Below are positions 46,320 to 58,283 of a DNA stretch of 64,000 nucleotides, one piece after another. The position numbers and the translations under genes are program-made. The DNA is taken from the NCBI GenBank assembly GCA_038373885.1, contig JAWZYV010002522.1, positions 620,001 through 684,000 of the forward strand. Reading direction: 5' to 3'. This DNA is from Cheiracanthium punctorium. Lineage: Eukaryota; Arthropoda; Arachnida; Araneae; Cheiracanthiidae. The notes under the pieces are model-generated. The model worked only from the letters and a program-made list of their open reading frames with translations. It made no database searches and was not told where the DNA came from. Positions within the stretch are counted from its first letter, which is position 1, and every line of letters starts with the position of its first letter.

Positions 46320-47110
46320 AATTATAAAGGTTTGAAACTTGAAGACATTGATTGAGGATGTAGTTGTATGAAACAGAAAAGTTCCCACCTCTCGGGGTGC
46401 TGTGTCCCCTCTTTAGCCCCCCCCCCCTCAAAAAAGTCATTTTTTTATTATTTTCCCATTTATCTCAAAAACCATGCATGCTAGCAAAAAGATGTCAGTT
46501 ACAAAATCAAAGCTGATGAAATTTCCTACAAGAATGTTATTGCTTATTTTTTCTAGATATAAAAACTTTCAAGATATACATCGTAGGAGAAATTGCAAAT
46601 CTTTGGAAAACGCTTCTTTTTATCACTATTTCCCCTAACTTTGCCTTACAGCTCTTCAACCATCAGTTTTACAGGAATGGGTTTAAAGCAAAGTTTCAAA
46701 GTATCCAATTACCTTTTAATTTAATTTTTATTTGCAATTGTATTTTTAAATGATCAAAAGTTACAGCAATTTGAAATTTTCAATACATTTTAGGGAATTT
46801 GAATGAAAAGTGCATTGTGCGTCAAAGTGCAAGAAAAAATCTAGGAAAACACTTATAAAGGTTTGAAACTTGGGGAAAACACTGACTAGGTTCGTAGTTG
46901 TATGAAACAGAAAAGTTTCGTCTCTAGGGGTGCTGTGTCCCCCCCCTCTTAGCCCCCTCTCTCTCAAAGTTCCCTTTTTTTAGACTTTCACCTTTATCTC
47001 AAAATTGGTGCTTCTTAGCAAAAGCATGCCAGTTACGAAATGAAAGCTGATGAAATTTCCTAGAAAATTATAATTTTTATTTTTTTATATATCAAATTAT
47101 TTATTATTCG
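46320..47110. repeat. Diverged direct repeat, period about 530 bp
   Basis: Segments at about 46323-46560 and 46853-47095 share ATAAAGGTTTGAAACTTG, GTAGTTGTATGAAACAGAAA, GGGGTGCTGTGTCCC, TTTATCTCAAAA and GCTGATGAAATTTCCTA in the same order. They contain C-runs. No coding assignment. Confidence 0.75.
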
Positions 47111-48000
47111 ATATCTTTATTATTATTAATTTTTTTTTCTATATTGAATAGCTTCTAGATATGTTTTAGAAAACCTCGCAATTTTATGGAAAATGCTTTT
47201 ATTCATCCCATATTTCGACTAACTTTCATTCTAGCTGCTGATTCTTAATTCAGAAAATCGAACAGTCAAATTATCAAAATTTGTAATCATTGTATTAAAA
47301 TGATCATTGTATTAAAAAAATCATATTTGCAATCACTTTACTTGTCCTTGATATTTGATATTTCAATAGAAGATTGTGAAAAATTGATATCAATAAATAT
47401 GAATATCCCTTTATTTTAATTACTTAGACATGGTTATTGGCTAATTAGATGTACAAAAATGAGATAAATGATTAGTTTTTATTATTATTAATAAATTAAG
47501 ATTTAATTTAATTTATGGTTTTCGGAGAGAGAGAATACTTAGTTTAAACTTACTACCATATTTATGTTAAACTTAAAATGAACACCCCCCCCCCCCCAAT
47601 TTTTATTTCCTAGTGATTACAGCACTGCTTTTAGGCATTGTTTTATTACTGTTACATATAACATACTTAACTTTGTAAAAATTAAAAGTGATACAGAGAA
47701 AAAAAAAAAAACTCACTAACTTTTACAGCTTTAGAGTAAATAGGTGATAAAAATAAAACAAAGTAAAAAGTGTGTGTCATTTTTTTCAAACAATTTTTAC
47801 GTTTCTTTGCCATGAGACACCATTTCTCCCTTTTTCTTTGGAAAGAAAAAATCCTTATTCTTGTCAGGACTTTAGTATCAAAGCTACAAAAACTGACGTC
47901 TGTGAATCTGGGAGTGTTAACTAATGCTTGAGAACCCATGCACTAAAACAGAAGAATCAGAAACAGGAATTGCAATTAAAGGGGTAATTAGTAGCCACCT
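47110..48000. other. AT-rich intronic stretch, no gene recognised
   Basis: A C-run at 47585-47597 and A-run at 47699-47710 are the only features noted. Confidence 0.45.
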
Positions 48001-48029
48001 TGAAGCCCTTCAAACTGAATCATGCGAAA

Positions 48030-48532
48030 TCCATTTCACACATCTTTAGATGTCGCCGATCTTCCTGATGTGCAGGGTGAATTTTTGAATTTGCAAAATG
48101 ACTCCTCTGCAAGTTTATACCAAGAAAAACTGTTAATTCAATTTTGGTGTGCTGTGCGTTGCTCATATCTGATAATATTTCGTGTCAAATGTTAATGCCA
48201 TTTGCATCCACACTTATCTGTGTGAAGTTGGATTTTCAACTCTTTTGCAGAAGAAGACAAACGCCAGTAATAAATTAGATGTCTAAGATGACATGCGCTT
48301 GACTTAGACCAATATTCAGCCAAGAATAGCCAAACTTGTCAGTCAAATTCAGCCTCAGTCATCCTATTAAAAATCAGTACGTATTAAAAAGATATAAATT
48401 TTAAATCTCAAGATGTATTTTTTTCTTATTAATTTTTTTTTTAATTGGTCAAACATGGCAGATGGGGGGGGGTCACGAAAGTTTTGAAAAATCTAAAAGG
48501 GTTGCGATTGAAAAAAGGTTGGGAACCACTGC
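48030..48532 (+). pseudogene. hAT transposase C-terminus with 3' terminal repeat (ZBED5/SCAND3-like)
   Basis: At about 48192-48372 the frame reads TYLCEVGFSTLLQKKTNASN and KLDV, a stop, DDMRLT, a stop, then NIQPRIAKLVSQIQPQSSY. This is the C-terminal dimerisation region of hAT transposases related to vertebrate ZBED5/SCAND3-type genes; upstream sequence is too decayed to follow. The segment ends with GGTTGGGAACCACTG at about 48516-48530, a classic hAT right terminus. The left terminus and the bulk of the gene are missing or unrecognisable. Two in-frame stops show it is dead. Confidence 0.8.
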
Positions 48533-49190
48533 TCTAGACCATTAGATCAACAGCCATACCCCCGGATCGGCTCATTTCAGATGTATCCCAATGTTCAGCA
48601 TCTCATTCGTTCGCCCATTGGTCGGCATGATTTTAATAGGAAAAAAAAAAAAGGCATCATTCATTTTAGCAAACAGACTAGCAGGGGACTCATTGCAGAA
48701 ACTGCCCAGAATGAATAGGAATTTAGCTTTAGTGCCATTAAAACATGTAAAGTATTGATATCGGTATCGGCCAATACTGTAGCCTAAAAGCATTGGTATT
48801 GGCGATTTTCGAAAATGAATTTATAGGTAAAGTATCAGTATTGGTCGTTGGGTAAAATTTGGAATCGGTCGATCATTATTTATTTTCCTAATGTTTATAT
48901 CAGAGTATTTATTTATACTGGAATAGATCTTCACTTCACTTAGGAAGGTATTTCCTTATATCAGTTCTGATTGAAAATCAGCTTTGTAGTCTCCTCACGA
49001 TCAGCATACATCACTACATAGGTCACACCTAAATGATAAGTTTGCACTGAATAATTGCCTGAGACTATATTGTTTATTTAAAAAAATGTATGGATATAAC
49101 GCTGGAGATATAAAATAGTAACTATTAATACTATTATCTTTCATAAAATTAGTTTATTTCTTATTTTAAACTTAAAGGATAATTGGGATC
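48533..49190. other. Intronic stretch, nothing recognised
   Basis: GGTATTGG/CCAATACTG words around 48755-48860 repeat (ATCGGTATCGG, TATTGGCG), a small degenerate simple-sequence zone. No gene seen. Confidence 0.4.
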
Positions 49191-49195
49191 CTCTT

Positions 49196-49639
49196 TTTGT
49201 TGGGGCCCCAGGTGCTTGTCCCAAATGCCCTGAATGATGTGAAGCCAAAATTTAACACACAACCGATGGGAATCAAACAGTTTTTGTGCCTAAACAACTT
49301 TCCAACTGTTTGCATGTATTCCTGTACAACATCTGCTATTCATCACTACAGCCTGTCTGTCTTGGACCTTATCTTGTGAAGGCAAGGACGGATAAATATT
49401 TTGACATTGTAATCCAGGGTCGAGTGAAAACAGTTTCAATTGACAGATTAAAACCATGTTTTCTTCTGAAAGAGACAATTATCCCTTTTCAAGAACCATA
49501 TTCAGAGAAAACAGACCTAGAAGAATCATCTAAACGTGGGCTGCTGAAAAAATTTAATTCTTCAGCAAGAAAGCAAGTCTATACTACATCTGGCAGATGC
49601 GTGAAGTTCCCCCTTTATTTGAAATTTTATATTCCGTAA
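49196..49639 (+). pseudogene. Gypsy retrotransposon remnant: integrase C-terminal region
   Basis: Frame 49286-49639 encodes QPVCLGPYLVKARTDKYFDI, then VIQGRVKTVSIDRLKPCFLL and a basic tail. The G-P-Y/F and V-S-I-D-R-L-K-P pattern is the GPY/F end of Gypsy integrases, which in most families is the C-terminus of pol. The preceding frame (49197-49379) supplies SGLPVPNALN-like and HVFLYN-like pieces in another phase. Everything upstream is lost. A purine tract and LTR-like start follow. It is a different family from the 35-40 kb element, as its ending and LTR differ. Confidence 0.72.
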
Positions 49640-49650
49640 TCACTGCTGCT

Positions 49651-49661
49651 GGGAAGGGGGG
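49651..49661 (+). other. Polypurine tract before a Gypsy 3' LTR
   Basis: GGGAAGGGGGG directly precedes TGTAGTGTCACGC, the usual arrangement of a polypurine tract and LTR start, downstream of the integrase remnant. Confidence 0.65.
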
Positions 49662-49950
49662 TGTAGTGTCACGCACAATATTGTTGCACAGTTTCGAATT
49701 AAGGGAACATTCAAGTAGCAACAAGAGATAACTTTAGAATACGGAAAAATCAAATAAGAACAAAGTATTTAATAAATAAATACTTTGCTTTTCACTTTTT
49801 GGATGACATATGCTGTAAATAAATTAAATTAAAATTATTTTAAATAAAAGATTATTTTAGTGGAGTCCACGTGAAGTGTTAATTAATTCAGCATTCAATC
49901 CCTCTTCAGTTCTTGTCATTGTTTTTTAAATAAAACCATTTGAGTAAGAT
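49662..49950 (+). repeat. Probable 3' LTR (partial, right limit uncertain)
   Basis: Starts TGTAGTGTCACG after the polypurine tract. AATAAA-like signals and CTCTTCAGTTCTTGTCATTG near 49900 fit LTR sequence. No second LTR copy in the window, so the end is a guess. Confidence 0.4.
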
Positions 49951-50991
49951 TTTTAATGTAATTTCCCTTCCACTCATTGATTAAAGTTGCTTTTTATGTT
50001 TATTGCATTTTATACAGCATTAAAATATATCTTTCAATTTAAACAATTATGGTGAAAGTGCTGCTTATTAACGATGTATTTAAGAATCATGATTTTAGTA
50101 CATAAATAAAAATAAACTAACATCAAAGGTTTGAAACTTTTTTAATATGTTTCTTCACAAGCTGTACTATGCAGCTTTATGGAGTAGTGTAATAAACGAA
50201 AAAACTGTATCAGTTAGGAAACTTCTAGAAACAATTCTAAAAGTCAAATATGTTGCAGAATGTGTCACTTCAAAAAATTTTGCTGCACAATTTCATGTTT
50301 AAGAATCTTTTCTGGAAGTTTCATAAAAGGCAGCCCTTTTTTCATTCATTCCAGTAAGTAGTGCAGCGTATAAAGAATCATCCTGACTTTTTTCAAGTTC
50401 TTTGTACAATTTGTTTATTTTAATTTATGTTCCAAGACCTTGAGGTAGATAAACTTGTAATTCCAAGGGATTGTAGAAAAAAGTTGAGCATATATAGCTG
50501 AGAGAATCATATTAGAGACCATCATTGTATGTTAAAATTCTATATGAATTGTTTTACCTATATTAAAAAACGATAAGTTTTGAGTACTTAGAACATATTT
50601 TAACTGAATTTACACAATATTTTAAAAAATAAAACTCAAAAAATTTTAAAAGTTTTCAAAATACAAAGTTGTAGCTCACTTACCTCTATATTTAATTTAA
50701 AGATTTACAGATGAATTTTTTTGAAAAACTGAAGGGATATTTCTTTTTCTGTGATAAAACCTTTAAGCTATTTTGGAGATAACAATTTTAATGGTAATAA
50801 AATCACAGGCACATAGAAATTTCATCTAACCATCCTGCCGTAATTTCTTTGTTAAGGTTGTTTTGCCTGAATCATCATCACAGGACTTTGGAACAGATTT
50901 AAAAACAAATCATTGTTAAACACTTGAAAAAAAATGAATAATGCTTTGTCAGCCTGTGCATTTATGAACTGACATTAATAATAAAGCTCTA
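49951..50991. other. AT-rich intronic stretch, nothing recognised
   Basis: No repeat pair or coding frame was noted. Confidence 0.45.
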
Positions 50992-51600
50992 CTAGCTGAC
51001 CCGTACGAAAATTTCACACAATATCGTATTTAATACTACAACTGTAAATATTATAGTGTGAAAATGAATAAATGTGTCTATAAGTACATAATATTCTGTT
51101 AAATATTTTCACGGGTTAGTTAAATGTTTGATTGGAAATCATTCAAAAAGTAGACATTTATTCTAACAGAAATAAATTTATTATAACTGTTTTATTTTAT
51201 AAAACCTCTTTAAAAATAATATTAGCAGTTATTATATGATCATCATTGATTTTTTGATGATATGTTTCTTTAATACAAACATGAATATTACTGATTTGCG
51301 AACTCGTAAAAAAGCCACATATAATTGTCCGTGTAAAAATACAGGTTCTGGTAAGTACAATCCTACCCTTTGAAGTGTCTGGCCTTGAGCTTTATTAATG
51401 GTCATAGCGAAGGCTACTTTTATTGGGAATTGTTTTCTCATCATTTGGAAGGGTACGGTTGGATCCGAAGGTGTGAGATTAATCCGGGGAATAAGTACAG
51501 TTTTATCAGGGGCGCCAGAAAAATGTCGCCAAACCTTCGAGAAGATGGCATAGAACAAAATATTCTGCCGACAACTGATGAATACAACTCATTGAATTAT
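50992..51600 (-). pseudogene. Helitron remnant: C-terminus of helicase plus 3' end
   Basis: The minus frame 51558-51232 encodes [40 protein letters not shown] and [20 protein letters not shown]. This is the last part of the Pif1-like helicase of Helitron Rep-Hel proteins (helicase motifs V and VI region). Downstream on the same strand the sequence reaches GTACGGGTCAGCTAG at 50992, followed by T. A CTAG terminus with T next to it is how Helitrons end, although the usual hairpin is degenerate here. The N-terminal Rep domain is missing. One substitution (FLR for SR) lies in the conserved arginine region. Confidence 0.8.
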
Positions 51601-52841
51601 CAAAATGAGACAGCTCGATTGAAAAGACAATTCTTTTAACCTCATTTAAATATTTATTTTACAAACTATTTACAAAAAACCTGTATTTCTAGTTACCTTC
51701 AATCATCCATCCAATCTATACAAAAAACATAACAACTCCGAGCTGTTCTATTTTTATTACATTTTTTATCTGTCGTTGCCACTCATTTTTAAAGAAAGTA
51801 TATTCAATTCATCTGACTCCATGGCGACCTGGAACCATGGAGTCTGTTACATTTGTTTGGGTCATGTATTTAATGAGATCTAGCCACGCCAGAAAAAAAA
51901 CACCTTTGAGAAATAATCCTATATGATTTGCTTTTTATTTTTTTTTATTAACAAAAAGATTTTTCCGAATTTTTGCATATTTTTCGTCAAAAGTGGAAAC
52001 TATAAGCTTTAACTAAGTATTTTGTATATTTTTTTTTTGGTCAAGTATTTAATGAAATCTAGCCGCGCCAGAAAAAAACACCTTTGAGAAATAATATATA
52101 TGATGTCTGATGTAACTTTCAGAAAAATTCATAAGACCAGACATTGCCGTCAAAAATGTGCCAAGGATTTACCCATTTTTGGAAAAATTGCAAAATTTTA
52201 TATGTATAGCATCTTTTTCTGGCAGTTTTGTTACTCTAATAGGTTCATTCTCAATGTCAGTTCGTAGTGCAACTTGTAGAGATATTCTAAAATTTTCTGA
52301 ATGCCCAGCTCAATTAATTTTTTTTTATGCTGTTCAAAAGCTGTATGATTTTCAACTGAAACAGCCTTAATAACACACAAATTTAGATAAGAAATTTTAT
52401 TCAAATTTGATTATCTATAGGGATTGTGCAATTGAGAATAAACATTAAGATTTGAGTAATAGTTATTGCTCTACAAGGACTATACGTTTAAGAATGACTC
52501 TAAGGATTCAAAAAATTGTCGCAGTACAGTTGTGGTCCTCAGTATCGCACCTGTTACTGTTCCATTACTAGTCTACAGTAAAGTTAGCTGGATTTCATAA
52601 TACTCACTCACACACATATTATTGATCTTATGGTCAATATATTGCTTTTTGTTTTTGTTCTTTAATTGTATTTTAGTCTGTTGAGCATTATTAATTTCCA
52701 TGGTATGTCAATTTAAACAAATCTGAATGTATTCATGCTATCCTCAAAAGTTAATTATAATAACTAAGAATAGTCTTCTCCTATTCTGAATAAATATTAG
52801 TTTTTGTCGGCTATACTTAATTTTCCTTTGTTTGTTTTCAG
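51601..52841. other. Intronic stretch with one short direct repeat
   Basis: Segments 51861-51929 and 52040-52108 share GTATTTAATGARATCTAGCC, then CGCCAGAAAAAAA and CACCTTTGAGAAATAAT. No coding sequence recognised. Confidence 0.55.
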
Positions 52842-52909
52842 ATAAAAGTATGGAAAACTGTTCAACTTCATTGGATAGTCTATATTTTACTGGAATGCGA
52901 AAATCCAAG
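52842..52909 (+). CDS. MBTPS2: Site-2 protease, short exon of the cysteine-rich loop
   Basis: This 68-nt exon follows TTTGTTTTCAG and ends before GTTAGT. It takes the single base left by exon 31276-31438, giving NKSMENCSTSLDSLYFTGMR plus KSK, and ends in phase 0. The corresponding human segment has a Cys-containing stretch followed by an SLTD-like turn; spacing to the next exon's C-L-x-A-R motif agrees without gaps. The exon is small and would be hard to call alone; its phases, splice sites and position between two certain exons support it. Confidence 0.8.
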
Positions 52910-53489
52910 GTTAGTGTTCAGAAATATTTTTTGTGAACATTGTATACTATTATTCATCAGATTTTTCAAAATGAATCTTATTAACCCAAAATTTTAATAC
53001 CCGCATCCTCACATGCACAGATTTAGGGGTTGAAAACTCAAATGAGAAGCATTTGTGAAGCTTATTACAAGCCCGCTGTGGCATGGTCAAACACATTGGC
53101 AGATATGTCAAACTCTTAGTCTCTTTATTGACTAGTGCTTGTTTACAATTAAAATTATAAATCTAAACCACTGTATTCAGAGAGAATGATAAAAATATAA
53201 GACAAATCATGAATGTACAGTGGCGCTCATAAGTTTTCGGCCAGTACTAATACTTTGCAAAATTTGGGAATTACTTTTATATCTTCGGGTGCCTGGAATT
53301 AATACTTATATATAATTTTGGCATTGTATTAAGGAATGTATTTTAAAGGAAGAAATACTTTTCTAAATATTTTTATTGGAAATGTTCATTTTTATAACAA
53401 AATACACGTATTCAAAAATATCCTGCCACACTGGTCGATTATGGTAATAAATAGGTTTTATTAAATTTATAGCATACAATAATATTATA

Positions 53490-54368
53490 TATAGTCAGTA
53501 TTTGGTAGACATACCTTTAGCAGCAATAACAGAAGCACAGCGACAAGGCATAGATTCAATAAGTAGTTTAATATAGTCAAGAGTAAATTTGTTCCTTTCC
53601 TTGTGCAATTTTTTGCAAAAAATCAGTGCAATTTGAGTACTTATGCACTCGCACACGTCAATTATGTTCATTCCAAAGGTTTTCAATCGGGTTAATGTGA
53701 GGGCCACTTCATTGCATGCATTCTTTTTGAGGACATCCATGTTTTCACAATCATGCACGTATGCTTCGTTTCATAATCCTGCTGAAATACGCAATTTTTA
53801 TTCAATTTCTCTTGCGCATATGGTAGTACATGATGTTGCAAAATGTCCTTGTACATAACTCCGTTCATCTTGCCGGGGATTTGTACTAAAGGACTGACAC
53901 CTTTTGCAGAAAATGCTCCCCAGACCATAACATGTCCTCCACAGTGTTTTATTGTAGGAACCTGGTATTTGCAATTGTATCTTTTACCTTGAGGTTGTTG
54001 TACATATTGCCCCCCATCACTTCCGTAGAGGTTGAACTGTGACTCATCCGAAAAAAGTACTTTTGACCAATTTTTATCAGACCAATCTTTATGCAATAAT
54101 GCAAACTCAAGTCGGGCTGTCTTATTTTTTTTTTACTAATGAAAGGTTTTTTCACTGCAACTCTACCAAAGAGTCCTACATCATGCAGACGCCTTGAAAC
54201 TGTCAAACGGCTGACATCAGCAAGATTTCTTCCCGTAAGTCTTAGGAAATATCATTAGCAGTTTTACCTGGGTCAGCAGTTGACTTCCTTTTTATTAATA
54301 TGTCTACTTGTATGGTGGTATTCCGCAGTCTTCCACTTCGAGACATTTCATGAACTCCAAAATCAGCT

Positions 54369-54413
<45 letters not shown>

Positions 54414-54582
54414 CGTTTACTGTGAATTTTCCCATTGACAGAAGTTCTCCTATCTCACGAGAGGATTTGCCTTTCTTGGATAAACTAATCACTCTTTTAC
54501 ACCAAATACTTTTCGAACTGGTTTTTATTTTGACCTGCAAGATATGTTTCTTAAATAGAAAACATTCAAACGGCCTTACCAT
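53490..54582 (-). pseudogene. Tc1 transposase, disrupted by a T/A run and frameshifts
   Basis: Minus strand: a paired-type helix-turn-helix, RVISLSKKGKSSREIGELLS (about 54515-54455), is cut by a 40-bp homopolymer (A on this strand). Later frames give TVSRRLHDVGLFGR and, in the catalytic part (54096-53692), VLFSDESQFNLYGSDG with the first Asp, HVMVWGAFSAKGVSPL and FQQDYETKHT with the second Asp. The residue after it is Tyr instead of the usual Asn. A stop follows before the expected glutamate; a shifted frame below 53690 continues to near 53490 with poorly conserved sequence. Family firm, inactive. Confidence 0.85.
54372..54411. repeat. 40-bp pure T homopolymer
   Basis: Uninterrupted T on the plus strand, inside the transposase helix-turn-helix linker. 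It may be a captured poly(A) or slippage; length in assemblies is unreliable. Confidence 0.95.
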
Positions 54583-54817
54583 AAATCAACAGGTGAAAAA
54601 ACCAACATTGAACTTACTGGCCGGAAACTTTTGAGCATATGATAGTTGAATTTCTCGCTGTGCAGGTTTTATATTAATTTGCCAGTGTAGGCCAGCAGAG
54701 TCAAATTTCTTAATTTGCATATTCCTTGTTTATAAACCAAATAAATTTCGGTTCGTACATAATTTCTCTTAAAAATTACAAATTTTTTATCTGGCCGGAA
54801 ACTTATGAGTTCCACTG

Positions 54818-55340
54818 TACATTTATTGCTTGAAGTAATGACTTATTTTTCATTCCTTCACTGTCTGTTTCTTTTCTTTCTTTCTTTCTTTTTTTTTTTG
54901 GTAGATCCACAGATTTTGATGCTTTCGTTTTTTGCAGATCAGTTGATTTCCACTTTTTTTTAATGTTTTGAAAATTGACAAATTTTCTTGTTTGTTTATT
55001 AAAGTTTTTGGCAGGAAAAGATTCCATGTTTTATGCTCTAGCATACCAATTCTGGTCTTTTTCCATCCCTCTTGAAAATAAAATTTTTTCTTTATCATTC
55101 TTATATTTAAATCACCAATGCTGCAAAAATAAAAATTGACTTCTGCATGGTTCTTCTTTTTTTAAAAAAAAAAAAAGAAGAAGAAGAAGAAAACTAGTAA
55201 AGAAATTTTTTTGTAAAAGGCAAATTCAAATATGAATTAAAATTATGCAAAAAAAATTAAAGTTGAAATAAAGTGTACTCTGACAGTAAAAGAAATTTTT
55301 AACAAGAAATAAAATAATTTGAGCATTCTTTTTTCATTTA
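54818..55340. other. Intronic spacer, low-complexity
   Basis: CTTTCTTTCTTTCTTT near 54876, and an inverted TTTTT-AAAAA run then GAAGAAGAAGAAG near 55155-55190. Lys-rich minus-strand frames here reflect this composition, not a gene. Confidence 0.6.
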
Positions 55341-57184
55341 CACTGACCTCCAAAAGTTTAGGTATAACCTGTTTTTTGTGAATAATATGGAAACGAATGG
55401 GCATAGAAGCAAAAAATTTGGACTAACTGAGCACTAAATACTAGTTCTTTATTGAGTAGGACATAGAAATTTACATAAATTCAACACAAACATGGAGTTA
55501 AAGCAAAAGAACACTATTGGTACAAAAGTCCACTTTTGGAGAAAACAGTTTATCAAAGCTTTTTGTGTAAACATGTGGTGGAAACATTACAAAAATGAGT
55601 TCTAATAAGGAATGTGTCCATCCCTAACTGCAATGCACTGGCAGCATTGATTTTCCATGCTGCTAATTAAGTTGTTGGAACCTCAATAGGGAGCGAAGAC
55701 CACGCACGGATTTGTCCTTGTTTCAGCTCATGCAACGATCATGGAAGAGGACTTGAAGCAGCCACTTGTCTGCCAAGGTAGTCCCAAACATGTTCTATCG
55801 GATTGAGGTAACATTTGAGGGTGATTGAGGTGACATTTTTTAACTTCGTACGAGCAGATTTCCGTATTTTTTAATTGATTTCCGTGCTACCGTATTTTAC
55901 ACTGCATTTCCGGAATTTCCGGAGATGTTGGCATCTCTGACATTGTTTTAAAAAACATCTACCTTCAACATATATAAACTTGGTTTGGTTTTTTTCTTCA
56001 GGCCGTATAAAAGTTACTGATTCAAAATAAATGATTCAACACAAACATGCTGCAAAAGCAAAAGAACACTTTTGGTAGAAAAGTCCACTTTTGGAGAAAA
56101 CAGTTTATCAAAGCTTTTTGTGGAAACATTACAAAAATGAGTTCTAACAAGGACTGTGTCCACCCCTAACTGCTATGCACTGGCGGAATCGATTCTCCAT
56201 GCTGCTAATTAAGTTGTCGGACACCTCGATAGGGAGCGAAGACCACGCATGGATTAGTCCTTGTTCCAGCTCATGCAACAATCTTGGAGGAGGACTTGAA
56301 GCAGCCACTTGTCTGCCAAGGTAGCCCCAAACATGTTCTATCGAATTGAGGTCTGGAGATTGAGCTGGCCATCCCATTTGCTCCAAACCTTGACTCTCAA
56401 GATAATCCTCAACAAGCACAGCTCGGTGAGGTCGGGCATTATCATCCATCAGAATGAAATCATTGCCAATAGCAGCAGCATATGGCCGAACATAGGTATC
56501 AAGGATCTCGTCCCTATATCTCACACCAGTCATAGTTCCTCCCTGGAACACATGCAGGTCAGTGTGACCATCGAGTGGGATCGCTGCCCAAACCATTATT
56601 TCACCACCACGATAGCTGTGTCTTTCCACAGTGTTGGATTGATGGTATTGGATGCGCTACAGAGTGGTCTGCAACAAGTTGTGTCACAGAAATGCTTCTT
56701 CTTTTCCAGGCCGAAAGAGCTATAGAACGATATTCTGCATGTGTTGTAGCTTGTGGTCGGCCTAGAACATGTCTTCTGGGCACAGAAGCTTCTGTTTGAT
56801 ATTGATTCCAGATATGGTGGACCACACTGCGAGACACATTAAGACGCCTAGGAGCATAAGCCTGTGACAACTCCATTTCCATTCCTACGACCGCCCGCCA
56901 CCTTAATGAATCATGCAGTTTCTCGAAGACATTGCGGGACCCTGCTACCTATTGTTAACGAATCTGCTAACAAAAGTTACCTGCATAATTATGAAAGCCA
57001 TATATTTGCACATTTTTCTCTGACTCAGATATGCCTGTTCTTTTCTATAAAAAAAAGTGGTAGCTATCGTTTTTGCATAAAGTTCATTTTTTCGTTTATG
57101 TAAACCATAAATTTTACTGTCAGTGTCATTTTTTTATGGTGAGCGTTGAAAAACATGTTGTTCCTTAACTTTTGGAGGCCAGTA
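55341..57184 (-). mobile_element. Rearranged Tc1-like transposon with internal and terminal duplications
   Basis: The left end CACTGACCTCCAAAAGTTTA and right end TTAACTTTTGGAGGCCAGTA are inverted, with TA at 55339-55340 and 57185-57186. A segment of about 320-335 bp containing the transposase 3' end occurs twice (about 55480-55815 and 56035-56352). A further segment covering the 5' end and right terminus occurs twice (about 56874-57206 and 57207-57543). It therefore looks like a recombinant of two copies. Confidence 0.8.
56144..56882 (-). pseudogene. Tc1-type (DD34E) transposase, middle part deleted
   Basis: On the minus strand, 56882-56601 encodes the helix-turn-helix region, RRLNVSRSVVHHIWNQYQTE, then a GRPQATT linker and a second helical domain. 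Frame 56629-56144 encodes GGEIMVWAAIPLDGHTDL, ILMDDNARPHRAVLVEDYLE and SPDLNSIEHVWGYLGRQVA. From the second Asp to the Glu there are 34 residues, as in Tc1 elements. The segment with the first Asp (FSDESRF-type) is missing between the two frames, so the protein could not be active. A decayed second copy of the C-terminal part lies at about 55815-55600. Confidence 0.88.
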
Positions 57185-57543
57185 TAATTATTTTGAAATG
57201 TTATACAATTTCCATTGCTATGACCGCCTGCCACCTTAACGAATCATGCAGTTTCTTGAAGACATTGCGGGACCCTGCTACCTATTGTTAACGAATCTGC
57301 TAACAAAAGTTACATGCGTAATTATGAAAGCCTGATATTTGCGCTTTTTCTCTGACTCATATATTCCTGTTCTTTTCTATTAAAAAAAAAAAAAGTGGTA
57401 GTATCATTTTTACATAAAGGTCATTTTTTCATTTATATAAATCATAAATTTTACTGTCAGTGTCATTTTTTTATGGTGAGCTTCGAAAAACATGTTGTTC
57501 CTTAACTTTTGGAGGCCAGTGTAATTATTTTGAAATGTTATAC
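56874..57543. repeat. Tandem duplication, two units of about 335 bp
   Basis: Units 56874-57206 and 57207-57543 share GAATCATGCAGTTTCT, GACATTGCGGGACCCTGCTA, CTATTGTTAACGAATCTGCT and CTTTTGGAGGCCAGT followed by TTTTGAAATGTTATA. The second unit retains the likely original terminal GTG next to TA, which is changed in the first. Confidence 0.85.
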
Positions 57544-58277
57544 CACAGTACTATCTTACTATTTCTGATGTGTGTTTTAAATCTGCTTTATTTCATACTT
57601 TATGTCTGTAAAATTACTTAAATTATGTGTTTAGTATTTTATATATATATTTTATAAATGTTACTAAATTTAGCTTTAAATCTTTTTTGAAATCTATATG
57701 TAAAATTTTACTTTTTAAAATTTTGTTTTGTATGCTATTTTTTGTCATGTCCCACATTTCACTGCATATGTGAGTTGTCCTCTTTTTTCCTCCTCCTTCA
57801 ATTTTTCCACTCTTGTCCCTACAAAAAAATTAGGAAGAGAAATTGCAAACTTTATTCATTAATTATTTTTCCTCCTGTAAGCACTTACTTTTTACTTTCA
57901 TTTGCTAGGATAAAAAAGTATATTTTAAAAAATGGATAAAATTTGTGTTCAAATTCCTTAATTTTGTGCCATTCAAATTAAACACCTTATGTGAACTTTA
58001 TAATTATCCAGTGTAATTCAAGTTTGTTAACTGAAAATGCCAGTTCTTAATTTTCTGCTCAAAAGTTAACTTTCTTCATATGTTTCCATTAAAAGAAAAA
58101 AGTTTTTTCGTACATGATATTTGATTATTTTATTTAATAATTTCTATACTACCCCTGAAATATATCACCTCATTAGTGTATAGATCACATTTTACTAATT
58201 ACGATTTAAATTTGTATGTGAATCCGGGGGGGGAAAAAAAGTATCACTTTTTGAAAATTAACTGGTGGAATTTCTAT
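57544..58277. other. AT-rich intronic stretch, nothing recognised
   Basis: No repeat pair or coding frame seen; a G-run at 58226-58233. Confidence 0.45.
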
Positions 58278-58283
58278 CTTAAG

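Larger units (their letters stand above)
53218..54817 (-). mobile_element. Tc1-like transposon, 1.6 kb, TA target duplication
   Basis: Inverted ends CAGTGGCGCTCATAAGTTTT and AAACTTATGAGTTCCACTG, each continuing into CGGCCAG, lie between TA dinucleotides (53216-53217 and 54818-54819). The right end has a second inner copy, GGCCGGAAACTTTTGAG (about 54621-54637), so that end has an IR/DR-like layout; an inner copy was not found on the left. The transposase is broken (see next entry). Confidence 0.9.

Noticed and set aside
54803..55098. Lys-rich minus-strand frames
   Set aside because: Produced by CTTT and T-run low-complexity sequence; no domain.
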